Of a stretch of DNA of 32,778 nt, positions 24,729-32,778 are shown one piece after another; the first letter of the stretch is position 1; the number at the start of each line of letters is the position of its first letter. The notes under the pieces were generated by a model. That model ran no database searches. It was not told the DNA's origin and was given only the letters and a program-made list of their open reading frames with translations. The stretch is from Candidatus Altimarinota bacterium (lineage in GTDB: Bacteria > Cyanobacteriota > Cyanobacteriia > Cyanobacteriales > Microcystaceae): positions 1 to 32,778 of the forward strand of contig JAAUUT010000067.1 in NCBI GenBank assembly GCA_012031035.1, given 5' to 3'. A program made the translations under genes and the position numbers.

Positions 24729-24752
24729 ATAAACTTTTCTCCATTGATAAAA

Positions 24753-25814
24753 TTATTGTTTAGAAAGCGAGGCGGGTTGTCGATCGCTCCGTTGCCATCT
24801 CCAGGCATAGAAAGTACTCAAACAAAAGTTAAATGCCCTTTCTAGACGAACGAGAATTCTTCTAATCCAAATAGTGATGTTTTCCCCTAAAAATTGCAGA
24901 CGAACTATCTGCGGTCTGACAAATTCTATCCGTCGCCGCCATCCCAACTCCTTGTAGCGATTTTGAAAATACTCATCCTCAGCTAAATTCCACTTCTGGC
25001 AAAAGTGACGCAAGCTGGATCGTTCCCAAGCATCGCTCCAACGCAGCATAAAATAAGGCAGATCGTAAAATTTGAGGGGCGGTGCTGGAAAATGCGTTCT
25101 GAAAGTGACTACAGATGCTGGCTCAAGATAGATGCTACCGCCAAACTTAGCAACCGTGAGGGCTAAATCTATATACTCTTTCGTGCAGCAGAGTCCCTCA
25201 TCAAGCAATCCAACCCGTTCAAAAAATTCGGTACGGATCGATATGCAGTGAAATTCGATAAATCCGGTTGGTTGCCGTTTAAGGCGATCGCTCACTTCTG
25301 CAATGCGTCGATCTTGCAGGTAGATTTTCTCTTGAATGCTTGGTTTGAACGGTTTGCCTTCCTCGTCTTGACTCAAAAAGCGTGCGAGTTCCTCAGACGA
25401 CATATACTCTCCACCAGCACAGTGGATAATTTCGTGTAAAGGCTCGTATTGACAAACAACCGGGCCTACTACTGTGGCTTTTGTTTCCTCCGCACAGTCA
25501 ATCAATGGTTTTAGCCAACCAGGAGAAACCACGACATCATTATCGAGAAAGACAACATACTTGCTGTTGACTTGACGCAAACCTAAGTTTCTAGCAGCGT
25601 TAGGAGGGAGATAGCGATCGCTGCGAATTAGTTGAAAGCCTTTTTCCTTAGCTTGAGCTTCTAGGTAGCGTCGTATATTAGCAGGGGCATGATTATCTAC
25701 ATAAACTAATTGGAAAGGATAGCGTGTATTCTCGTAAATGCTCTCAAGCGATTCGCGAGTGAAGCTAAAACGCTCTCTCGGAACAACAACAATCGTAACT
25801 TGCGAATCTGTCAT
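24753..25814 (-). CDS. GT2 glycosyltransferase
   Basis: A 353-residue GT-A transferase: LVYVDNHAP in the nucleotide site, PNAARNLGL, and the metal-binding VVFLDNDVVVSPGWL. The acceptor part contains GFIEFHCISIRTEFFERVGLLDEGL. The C-terminal 70 residues are basic and Trp/Arg-rich, suggesting peripheral membrane binding. AAGGAG at 25830-25825 lies inside the end of the upstream GT4 gene, ten bases before the ATG, so translation of the two is likely coupled. The sugar specificity is unknown. Confidence 0.85.
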   Translation of the reverse strand: MTDSQVTIVVVPRERFSFTRESLESIYENTRYPFQLVYVDNHAPANIRRYLEAQAKEKGFQLIRSDRYLPPNAARNLGLRQVNSKYVVFLDNDVVVSPGWLKPLIDCAEETKATVVGPVVCQYEPLHEIIHCAGGEYMSSEELARFLSQDEEGKPFKPSIQEKIYLQDRRIAEVSDRLKRQPTGFIEFHCISIRTEFFERVGLLDEGLCCTKEYIDLALTVAKFGGSIYLEPASVVTFRTHFPAPPLKFYDLPYFMLRWSDAWERSSLRHFCQKWNLAEDEYFQNRYKELGWRRRIEFVRPQIVRLQFLGENITIWIRRILVRLERAFNFCLSTFYAWRWQRSDRQPASLSKQ

Positions 25815-25820
25815 TGCTCG

Positions 25821-27065
25821 TCAACTCCTTGTCTGCATCAGTTGTTGGTAGATTTCTACTAACTCGTCGTTGAGTTTGTTCGTGTCATATTTTTCTTCTA
25901 CACGGGCGCGACCAGCGCGACCCATCTCTGACCAAAGTTCTGGATGCTCGATGAGATAATCAATCTTGGCAGCTATAGCATCCGGCTCTCGTTCGGGAAC
26001 GAGAAATCCAGAAATTCCATCCTCCACTAATTCGGGAATGCCGCCGTGATAGGTGCTGATGACAGGTAAACCCATTGCCATCGCTTCTTTTAGGGTATTG
26101 AGGGGGGCATCTCGATCTCCGTTAGCCGCAGTGACGCTAGGAGCCATAAAAATATGGGAGTTGTCGAGGATTTCAATAATTTCTTGTTGCTGTTTGGCTC
26201 CGAGCAGGTTAACTGTACTATCAAGAGCGAGTTCTTGAATGATTGTCTGGAAATGTGTTTTCAAAGGGCCATTTCCGATAATATTGAACTCAATGTTGGG
26301 ATAATCTGGAATCAGTTTGGCGATCGCTCGGATACAATACTCTATCCCTTTCTTCTCTACTAAGCGACCTACCGTAGCAACGCGGATTCGACCGTCAACC
26401 GGAAAGAAACGGGGGCTAAAAGCAAACTTCTGGCAATCAATCCCCGAACCGAGGATAAGAATTTTGTCTTCGTTGCAGCCAAGTTGAACAATTCGATTCC
26501 TAAAAAATTTGCAGTTGGTTAAAAAGAAATCTCCCTCGGCCAAGAGTGGGTCGTAAACGCGATCGCCGTATTCTTCGATCGCCCAACTGATATCGTGACC
26601 TCGGAAGCTAGTAATTAGTTTTCCTCGAATCAATCCGCAATGGCGAAACAATCGACCTATTAAACCGAAAGTTCCAAATTGGCAGTGAATAATTTCGTAG
26701 GTTTCCTGTTTTGCTAGCGGTATCGCTCTATAAAACAACCTTAATGAGTAAGCTTGCCGACCGTACTTGAAAAAATTCAGCAGGGGCAGACAAGCTAAAG
26801 AGCCTTGTTGGATATTTGTCAATAGCAACTTTAAGCATTTAAGAAAACGCTGAATGTAGTTTTTGGGTATGGTAGGAGAGTAAGAAGTGCGCTCCCGGAG
26901 GCGATATTCTTCTACGATAGGATGGACTTTAGCAAGATTGGCAGGAACACCATCTAGGGCGTATATTTGGACTTCATGACCGCGATCGAGTAATCCAGCG
27001 ATCTGATTCAAGATAAAGCTTTCTGATAAGAGTGGGAACTGTCCGACTAAGAAGGCAATTTTCAT
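25821..27065 (-). CDS. GT4 glycosyltransferase, WcaL-like
   Basis: A 414-residue GT-B transferase resembling the colanic-acid WcaL group. The N-terminal MKIAFLVGQFPLLSESFILNQI is typical of that group. Further motifs are HCQFGTFG, SFRGHDISW, VATVGRLVEKKG and FMAPSVTAANGDRDAP. The position of the first glutamate of the E-x7-E motif is Asp319, with Glu327 intact in LKEAMAMGLPV; the DAP-x-NTLKEAM form is a family variant rather than damage. The next gene starts six bases after its stop, with its Shine-Dalgarno inside this gene. It presumably extends the repeat unit of the exopolysaccharide. Confidence 0.87.
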   Translation of the reverse strand: MKIAFLVGQFPLLSESFILNQIAGLLDRGHEVQIYALDGVPANLAKVHPIVEEYRLRERTSYSPTIPKNYIQRFLKCLKLLLTNIQQGSLACLPLLNFFKYGRQAYSLRLFYRAIPLAKQETYEIIHCQFGTFGLIGRLFRHCGLIRGKLITSFRGHDISWAIEEYGDRVYDPLLAEGDFFLTNCKFFRNRIVQLGCNEDKILILGSGIDCQKFAFSPRFFPVDGRIRVATVGRLVEKKGIEYCIRAIAKLIPDYPNIEFNIIGNGPLKTHFQTIIQELALDSTVNLLGAKQQQEIIEILDNSHIFMAPSVTAANGDRDAPLNTLKEAMAMGLPVISTYHGGIPELVEDGISGFLVPEREPDAIAAKIDYLIEHPELWSEMGRAGRARVEEKYDTNKLNDELVEIYQQLMQTRS

Positions 27066-27112
27066 CTTTTCAAATAAGTAGCTTTCTAATAGACAATCGA
27101 CGTTCGCACGCC

Positions 27113-28978
27113 TTAGTTGAGTTCGCGCAATTCATGTTGCATTTGGTGGTATTTCCAAAGTTTGCCTCGTAATTCCAGCAACTCATGATATTTGCCTTCC
27201 TCAACGATGCGTCCTTCTTCTAACACCACTACCTTATCCGCTCGGATAATAGTAGATAAACGATGGGCGATCGCGATAACGGTTCGTCCTTGAGATAATT
27301 TTTCTAATGACTCTTGAATTAATCTTTCGGTGACGGAATCTAAAGCAGAAGTTGCCTCGTCTAGAATTAAGATGTCGGGATCTCGTAGTAAAGCACGCGC
27401 GATCGCAATCCGTTGACGTTGACCGCCAGATAAACGCACGCCGCGATCGCCTAATTGTGTCTCTAATCCTTCCGGTAAATCCCTAATAAACTCCCAAGCA
27501 TTCGCTAATTTTGCCGCTTCGATAACTGTTTTGCGATCGATATTTTCGAGTCCGTAGGCGATATTATTGCTAACGGAAGTATTAAAAATAAAGGTCTCTT
27601 GAGAAACGATCGCCATTTTGCGGCGCAGCGAATCGATCTCAAATCCGCGTAAATCTACCCCATCGATAAGAATCCATCCCTGAATGGGATCGTAAAAGCG
27701 AGGAATTAACTCAGCTAAAGTGGTTTTTCCCGCACCAGAAGCACCCACTAAAGCTGTCGTCTGTCCTTTAGGAATCGACAAGCATATGTTGCGTAGGACA
27801 TATTCATTCTCTTCGTAACCGAAATACACTGAGATAAAATCAATGGATTCTGTTAACCCAGTAAACGCGATCGTGCCGTTTTCTAAATAAACTTTGTCGT
27901 CTCGGCGGAGTAGTTGTTGAATGTTATTTAACGCGCCTTGGTAGCCATTAAACTTCCCTACAGAGGAATTAACCAGCGACACTAATGGCATCATGCGAAA
28001 CAAAACGAACATAAATGCCAGTAAAGAAGACGATCGCAATTCACCACCTTGTACTAGCATCATAAATGAGGCAGTAACAATGACAATTAAAATCGTGCTG
28101 GCAACTCCCTCCGCTAAAGGTTTCAGCAATTCTGACAGCGATAAAACTTTCTTTTTAGCTTGTGTAACGGCATCGGTAGCACCATAAAATCGCTTGCGCT
28201 CGAAATCTTGAGTGACAGATGCTTGCACTGTACGAATGCCATCAATGGTTTCCACTGAGACAGAAGCTAAATGACCATTGGCTTTGGGCACGGCAAAACT
28301 CGCTTCCCGCAACCACTTCACTAGATTTGACAGTCCTGCCGACAGCAAGACAAACATCATCACCGCCGCGATGGAAAGTTGCCAGGAAAGGCAGAACATC
28401 GCCACGATATAAGCAAATACAGTGATGCCTTTGGCAATAACAGTACCAGCAGCATCACAAGCTTGAATGAGTTGATTTCCTTCTGTAGTGATAGTGTTAA
28501 TTAGTTCTCCAGAACGACTTTTAGAATAGAAACTCAAACTCAAACTTTGAAGCTGTTCAAAAAGTAACTTGCGAATGCGTCCGACTAATTTGAGAGCAGA
28601 TAAACCCGAATAAAAACGTCCTAAATATAAGAAGACAGAATGTAACCAAACTAATAATAAAATTAAAGCCGCCAGCCGATAAATTCGCTCTGTTGTAGGT
28701 GCTTTGGTTGCCAAAAACCAAACATCAAACCATTGAATTCCCGATTGAATGGGGGGTTCGTTAGGATTAGTCAATCCTTGAACAAAAGAAGCGATAAAAC
28801 CAACCGTAATCCCTTCGAGAGAAGCACCTATAATCGTACAAATTAAGGCAATAGCAACTAGCCAGCGAAAATGTTTGAGTTCTCGAAAAATTAAACCATT
28901 ATCGCGCCAAAAACTTGTCTTTCTTAGATATTTACGAATAGGGTTTTTGTGAGTTTTCACTTTAATTACGACTGTCAA
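27113..28978 (-). CDS. HepA/MsbA-like ABC exporter (fused permease-ATPase)
   Basis: A 621-residue half-transporter. The N-terminal 330 residues form the six-helix ABC transmembrane domain. The ATPase domain has Walker A GASGAGKTT (Lys418), the signature LSGGQRQRIA (516-525), Walker B ILILDEATSALD, and the H-loop AHRLST. Two copies should dimerise in the inner membrane and flip a lipid-linked saccharide or polysaccharide. The closest named relative I would expect is HepA, the heterocyst envelope polysaccharide exporter, but such proteins also occur in strains without heterocysts, so the symbol is not assigned. Its ATG overlaps the end of the upstream Wzc-type gene by 17 bases. Confidence 0.9.
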   Translation of the reverse strand: MTVVIKVKTHKNPIRKYLRKTSFWRDNGLIFRELKHFRWLVAIALICTIIGASLEGITVGFIASFVQGLTNPNEPPIQSGIQWFDVWFLATKAPTTERIYRLAALILLLVWLHSVFLYLGRFYSGLSALKLVGRIRKLLFEQLQSLSLSFYSKSRSGELINTITTEGNQLIQACDAAGTVIAKGITVFAYIVAMFCLSWQLSIAAVMMFVLLSAGLSNLVKWLREASFAVPKANGHLASVSVETIDGIRTVQASVTQDFERKRFYGATDAVTQAKKKVLSLSELLKPLAEGVASTILIVIVTASFMMLVQGGELRSSSLLAFMFVLFRMMPLVSLVNSSVGKFNGYQGALNNIQQLLRRDDKVYLENGTIAFTGLTESIDFISVYFGYEENEYVLRNICLSIPKGQTTALVGASGAGKTTLAELIPRFYDPIQGWILIDGVDLRGFEIDSLRRKMAIVSQETFIFNTSVSNNIAYGLENIDRKTVIEAAKLANAWEFIRDLPEGLETQLGDRGVRLSGGQRQRIAIARALLRDPDILILDEATSALDSVTERLIQESLEKLSQGRTVIAIAHRLSTIIRADKVVVLEEGRIVEEGKYHELLELRGKLWKYHQMQHELRELN

Positions 28979-31247
28979 CTTCTGATTTTTGTACTCCCAA
29001 GCGATCGAGTTCTAGATGAGTGATATACTTTTTCTGGCGATTTTTAACTCCATTGGCGATAACTCCGATCGCGTTAAAATGACCTAACATTTCTCTGGCT
29101 CGAATTAATTCGGATTTAGCAATCCGATTCATCCGCGTCACTAGAAGAATTCCTTTACAAAAAGAAGCCACTTGCAGCACATCAACCGTACCGACGCGAG
29201 TTTGCTGTAACTCCAAAGACAAAGTTTTCTCGGAAGGTGTTTTTTTAATCTCCGCGAGATCGTACTCAGGCATCCCCAGGATAGGAGGAACATCGAGCAA
29301 AACTAAGTCATAATTTTGCTCGAAGTGAGACATTAATTTTCCAAAGCGTTGCGAATTTAAGAGTTTAACTGGATCGTCTGGTTCGCTTCCCGCAGTTAAA
29401 ACTTCAATAGTCAAACCTAAAATAAATAACTTGCGCGGTTTTGGCATATCCAAACTAGAAAGTAAGTTAGATAATCCTCCTTGATTGGGCAAATTAAGTT
29501 GTTCGTGCAGGGATGGACATCGCAAATTAGCATCAATTAATAAAACCTTTTTGCGAAAACGAGCCGCACTTAATGCCAAACCCAAGGCCAAAGTAGATTT
29601 TCCTTCTCCAGCTTGTGCCGATGTGACCAAAATCGATTTGAGATTAGAAGTAGCGTTGAGCAGTTGGATATTTGTATAAATGAGATCGGTGCTTTCCCGA
29701 AAAGGCAGCCAATTAAGCATTTCTAGCAGTGGAATACGCTCTTTTTTGTCTCTAGAATGATTTAATGGCAACAAAGTTGGCACGCTTGCCAGTACGGGTA
29801 AATCGATCGCCTGTTTTATCTGTTCGACACTGTGAATCTTATCGTCCGTCGCTTCGCAGATAAATACGACTATTCCTCCTAAAAACAGTCCGATAACCGC
29901 ACCCAAAAGAAGGTTAATTGTGAGGCTAGGAGCGATTTTCTCCCCGATTTGAGGTGCTTCGACAATTTTCCACTTAAAGCCGCCTCTAGCGAGTTCTAGG
30001 CTCAATTGCTGCTGTGCTGAGAGTAACTGCTTAATCGATTCCCGTTGAATTTCGACTTCGGGTTGCAGGCGATCGTATTCGGCGATGAGATTGGGAAATT
30101 GATTTAATTGAGCGCGTAATTTTTGCTCGGTTTGGAGTAAACTGCGATCGCGCGCCGATAAACTCTTCAACTCGGTTTGAGCATCAACTAATCTCTCTAC
30201 CAGCACTAATTCAGTCGCGCCGAGTTGTCCTTCTTTTAAAAGTTCTTCTCCTGTTACTTTTCGTTGTGACTGTACCTTGCCTAAAACTTCGTCGAGTTCC
30301 TTTTCTAGGAGTGCTAACTCATTCTGACGTTTTTCAACTAAATTCTGAATAACCGGACTAGAATCGGTATAAATAACCCTCTGTTGGGCTAACGTAAGTT
30401 CTGTGGTCTGGAATTCTTTGAGTAAGTTTTGGTAACGGCTAGATTCGCTCAGACGAGAAGAAATTAATGCCTCTTTGGGAGAGATAGTTAATTGCTGTTG
30501 CAAATCGTTATAACGCGCCTGAGTTGCCTGGTAGTGAGCGCGAAGAATTGCTCGTTCTTTATTAACAGTATTAAGTTCTTCTGTTAAAGCAGTTGCTTGC
30601 TGTTCGGGATTAATGAGATTTTTCTTTCGGCGAAACCTTTCTAAAGCTTCTTCTGCTTGCAAATAATTTTTTCTAGCGGCTGGTAATTGTCGCTCGATTA
30701 CTGCTAAACCTTGAGTTAAACGAAGATTTTCTTGCTGTAGGTTGTAGTCTTGATAGACTTGCTGCATCGCCTGGAGAACTTTTTGAGCTTTTATCTTATC
30801 GCTATCTGTGTAGACGGCTTGAAAAATTCTTGTATTGATATCCTCTTCCACTGCTTGAGTCAGAATGAATTTTGTGGCTAAATCTGTGGCTTCTAAGTCA
30901 GGATATTCAGGACGCAGCAATGCGACAGCTTTTTCTAAAAATTCAGGACTTCGCATCAGAGTAAGCTGAGTAGCATAGTCCACATTCAATCTAGATTGCG
31001 ACCATTGAATCGGCTGTTGTTCTCCCGCTAACGTTTCTCGCTCGGAATAATCGACTAAATTAGGTTCTACTAAAAGTTGTATCCGACTTTCGTAAGTTGG
31101 TTTCATTAACAAAGTCGCGATCGCACTTATCGAAATAACACCCAAAAATACACTCAAAAACCATAATTGCCGACGCAGCAAAATGCTAACTAGCTGTCCG
31201 TAACCTAAGTCGATATCCGACTCATTTTTGAGATAATTTGGGTTCAT
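28962..31247 (-). CDS. Wzz/Wzc-type chain-length regulator with BY-kinase domain
   Basis: A 761-residue inner-membrane protein. TM1 is at about 29-48 and TM2 at about 440-462; between them lie the Wzz fold and a long coiled coil (about 170-420). The cytoplasmic C-terminal ATPase has Walker A SAQAGEGKST (Lys550), Walker A' LLIDANLRCP (Asp572) and Walker B LVLLDVPP (Asp652), the three motifs of bacterial tyrosine kinases of the Wzc/CapAB type. The usual tyrosine-rich tail is missing: the C-terminus LDRLGVQKSEVDSRN has no Tyr cluster and only one Tyr lies nearby in KKYITHLE. Such proteins set chain length and coordinate export. The gene precedes the ABC exporter with an overlap. Confidence 0.9.
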   Translation of the reverse strand: MNPNYLKNESDIDLGYGQLVSILLRRQLWFLSVFLGVISISAIATLLMKPTYESRIQLLVEPNLVDYSERETLAGEQQPIQWSQSRLNVDYATQLTLMRSPEFLEKAVALLRPEYPDLEATDLATKFILTQAVEEDINTRIFQAVYTDSDKIKAQKVLQAMQQVYQDYNLQQENLRLTQGLAVIERQLPAARKNYLQAEEALERFRRKKNLINPEQQATALTEELNTVNKERAILRAHYQATQARYNDLQQQLTISPKEALISSRLSESSRYQNLLKEFQTTELTLAQQRVIYTDSSPVIQNLVEKRQNELALLEKELDEVLGKVQSQRKVTGEELLKEGQLGATELVLVERLVDAQTELKSLSARDRSLLQTEQKLRAQLNQFPNLIAEYDRLQPEVEIQRESIKQLLSAQQQLSLELARGGFKWKIVEAPQIGEKIAPSLTINLLLGAVIGLFLGGIVVFICEATDDKIHSVEQIKQAIDLPVLASVPTLLPLNHSRDKKERIPLLEMLNWLPFRESTDLIYTNIQLLNATSNLKSILVTSAQAGEGKSTLALGLALSAARFRKKVLLIDANLRCPSLHEQLNLPNQGGLSNLLSSLDMPKPRKLFILGLTIEVLTAGSEPDDPVKLLNSQRFGKLMSHFEQNYDLVLLDVPPILGMPEYDLAEIKKTPSEKTLSLELQQTRVGTVDVLQVASFCKGILLVTRMNRIAKSELIRAREMLGHFNAIGVIANGVKNRQKKYITHLELDRLGVQKSEVDSRN

Positions 31248-31253
31248 TTTCTA

Positions 31254-31310
31254 AAAGTTCAAAATTCAAAGTAGAGACGCGAAATTTCGCGTCTTTACAA
31301 AGTTCAAAAT
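31254..31310. repeat. GTAAAGACGCG palindromic element, copy 3, flanked by 12-bp direct repeats
   Basis: The near-perfect palindrome (31271-31298; left arm GTAGAGACGCGAAA, right arm TTTCGCGTCTTTAC) is bracketed by two identical copies of AAAGTTCAAAAT at 31254-31265 and 31299-31310. This looks like an insertion with target duplication. It fills the gap between the GT4 stop and the Wzc-type start, and its hairpin could attenuate transcription. Confidence 0.8.
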
Positions 31311-32433
31311 CAATTATTTGGGAATTGGAGCAAACAGACTTGACTCCAATCGTTGAGAAAGAACTTTGTTAAAACGCCATCGATCTTTTTAAAAAACACT
31401 TCTTCTGAGAAATGATTTATGGCGCGATCGCGAATTTTGCTATAGTCCCATTTAATGCTTTTAGCTTTTAGTAAGGCAGCTTGTAGCGATGCAGATGTTT
31501 GTTCTTCAAAAAATAGTCCCGTAGCACCAGAAATTTGCGTATCGAGTACGCCACCCGCACCATAGGCAATAACAGGCGTACCGCTAGCATTGGCTTCGAT
31601 AGGCACTAATCCGTAATCTTCTAGTGCAGTCACAATAACAGCTTTCGCTCTTGCCATCAACTGCGTGCGGACTAAATCGCTGACGTAACCTAAAAATTCG
31701 ATGTTATCCGAAGCTTGAGATTGTAAGGCGTTTTTCTCTGGGCCATCCCCGATGACGAGTAATTGCCAACCCAGGGATTTGAAGGTTTCAACGACTAAAT
31801 CGACCCGTTTATAACCCACCAGCGAGAAACGACCAAATAAAAATCATCTTTGCGATCGCAAAAAGAAAATTTCTCGCTATAAATTGGATAGTTAATCGTA
31901 GTGGCTGGCTTTCCATAGATTTTCTCGATTCGATTGGCAACTAGTTGAGAATTGGCAATGTAAAGATCGGGTTCTTGTGCGTATTCTCGATCCAATTTTC
32001 TTAAATAGACAAAGGCTTGTTCGAGCAAGGGAGAGAATTTTTTATAGTAGGAATATTCACGCAAATAAACATCGGTATCCCACAAAAATCGAGTCACATT
32101 ATGACAAAAACAAATATGGATTGCATCCGGTCTTTTTTTTACTGCTTTGGCAAAACTACTACTACTACTAATAATGAGATCGTAATCTTGTAAATCGAGC
32201 GATCGGAAGGCAGGAAAATAAAAGGGAGCTAATAATCTAAAATATTTTGTCCCTCCTGGAATGCCTTGAAGAACAGTTGTTTTGACTGGGCGATCGCCTA
32301 AATCTATTGTTGTTTTGGGATTGTATAGAGAAGTAAATATGTCAGCTTCGGGAAAGTATCGACAAAGTAATTCAAATACCCGTTCTGCTCCTCCTCTTTG
32401 TGTAAGATAATCATGAACTAATGCAATTTTCAT
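31310..32433 (-). pseudogene. GT4 glycosyltransferase, split by a one-base frameshift
   Basis: Two frames form one gene. The first, from the ATG at 32433, starts MKIALVHDYLTQRGGAERV (N-terminal Gly-rich acceptor loop) and runs to FYLVVSR, then goes out of frame (WWVINGSI-stop at 31795). The second carries on with GYKRVDLVVETFKSLGW, LLVIGDGPEK and the E-x7-E motif LEDYGLVPIEANASGTPV. Inserting one base near 31820 (giving VVSRLVGYKRVD) restores a 374-residue GT4. The lesion is a single missing base at a spot where a CC is expected. As read, neither half is likely to work alone. It is the rightmost gene of the exopolysaccharide run in view and its family often adds an early sugar. Confidence 0.85.
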
Positions 32434-32778
32434 GACTGAAAAATATGATGCGGTCTAATGGTTAGGGAAGGCTATTGTTTTAGAGGTGGATCGTTTGTTG
32501 CTATAACCTGTATTGTTGATTCAAACAAAATAAGGTGACAAAAACGGGACAAAAACCAAGCTGTTGATGAAGAATGATTATTGATTTGACAGAAGCTTAA
32601 TGAAGTATTGTTAAAAATAAACCAAAAAAAAGCAGGTCGCATTCTGAAAAGCGAACGACCCATGCACCAAAATTGTTATGCCGCGTAATAAGTGCCTACG
32701 CAAAATAATTCACACATCCGGTTCCTGGCTATACAAGATTTTCGGAAACTTCAGGTTAACTCAGCGTGTAATTAATTA
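32434..32778. other. Right-edge spacer upstream of the exopolysaccharide run
   Basis: No gene is supported. The promoter of the leftward glycan genes may lie at about 32434-32620. Beyond the terminator at 32624-32660 the last 118 bases show no frame I trust on either strand, so a leftward gene, if any, ends outside the window or encodes an RNA. Confidence 0.45.
32624..32660 (-). terminator. Strong leftward rho-independent terminator
   Basis: On the minus strand GGTCG-TTC pairs with GAA-less arm GAATGCGACC (an 8-bp stem with a two-base bulge), followed by TGC and eight T. It ends a transcript entering from beyond the right edge and insulates the exopolysaccharide genes from it. Confidence 0.75.

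Noticed and set aside
32472..32663. A 63-codon leftward frame at the right edge
   Set aside because: It starts inside the terminator stem and crosses its T-run, so it is unlikely to be translated.

Overview
The window comes from a cyanobacterium. HIP1 octamers (GCGATCGC) are scattered through genes and spacers. Further cyanobacterial hallmarks are PEP-CTERM exported enzymes, a DUF928 protein, a CHAT/TPR protease next to a two-partner-secretion (TPS) exoprotein, an IS1341-type tnpB and abundant palindromic spacer repeats. I cannot name the species.

Left third (about 1-13.6 kb), exported proteins. A PEP-CTERM alpha/beta hydrolase (202-1404, +) converges with a minus-strand run read from 9436 to 1569: a TPS/filamentous-haemagglutinin exoprotein, a secreted TPR-CHAT caspase-like protease, a DUF928 protein and an unrecognised secreted helical-repeat protein. 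Upstream lie two paralogous HExxH metalloproteases of the PEP-CTERM type (9643-10896 and 11660-13573). They are separated by a 760-bp spacer packed with small hairpins and tandem repeats. The first protease has lost its PEP-CTERM anchor by an apparent one-base deletion; the anchor is still readable in another frame.

Middle (13.6-19.5 kb). After a gene-free AT-rich spacer there is an orphan membrane histidine kinase (+) with a degenerate H-box and a repeat element inserted in frame. A tnpB-only transposon sits immediately behind its stop codon, with candidate end hairpins and a possible omega RNA. Then follow a divergent D-2-hydroxyacid dehydrogenase-like protein and an AbrB-duplication membrane protein (both -).

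Right half (19.6-32.4 kb), an exopolysaccharide locus read leftwards: Wzz/Wzc-type chain-length regulator/BY-kinase, HepA/MsbA-like ABC exporter, four GT4 and three GT2 glycosyltransferases and one SAM-dependent methyltransferase, mostly with overlaps or short gaps. Two GT4 genes are split by apparent one-base deletions. No polymerase, flippase or outer-membrane export gene is in view, so the locus probably continues to the right, where a strong leftward terminator marks the end of a neighbouring transcript.

How the parts may fit together (inference): the right half makes and exports a polysaccharide, while the left half supplies surface or secreted enzymes and an adhesin-like exoprotein. PEP-CTERM sorting is known to co-occur with exopolysaccharide production, but no exosortase lies in the window. 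The points most worth a second look are the exoprotein/CHAT/DUF928/repeat-protein run, the protein with exact 18- and 33-residue periods, the hairpin-chain spacer, and three independent frameshifts that all look like single missing bases.
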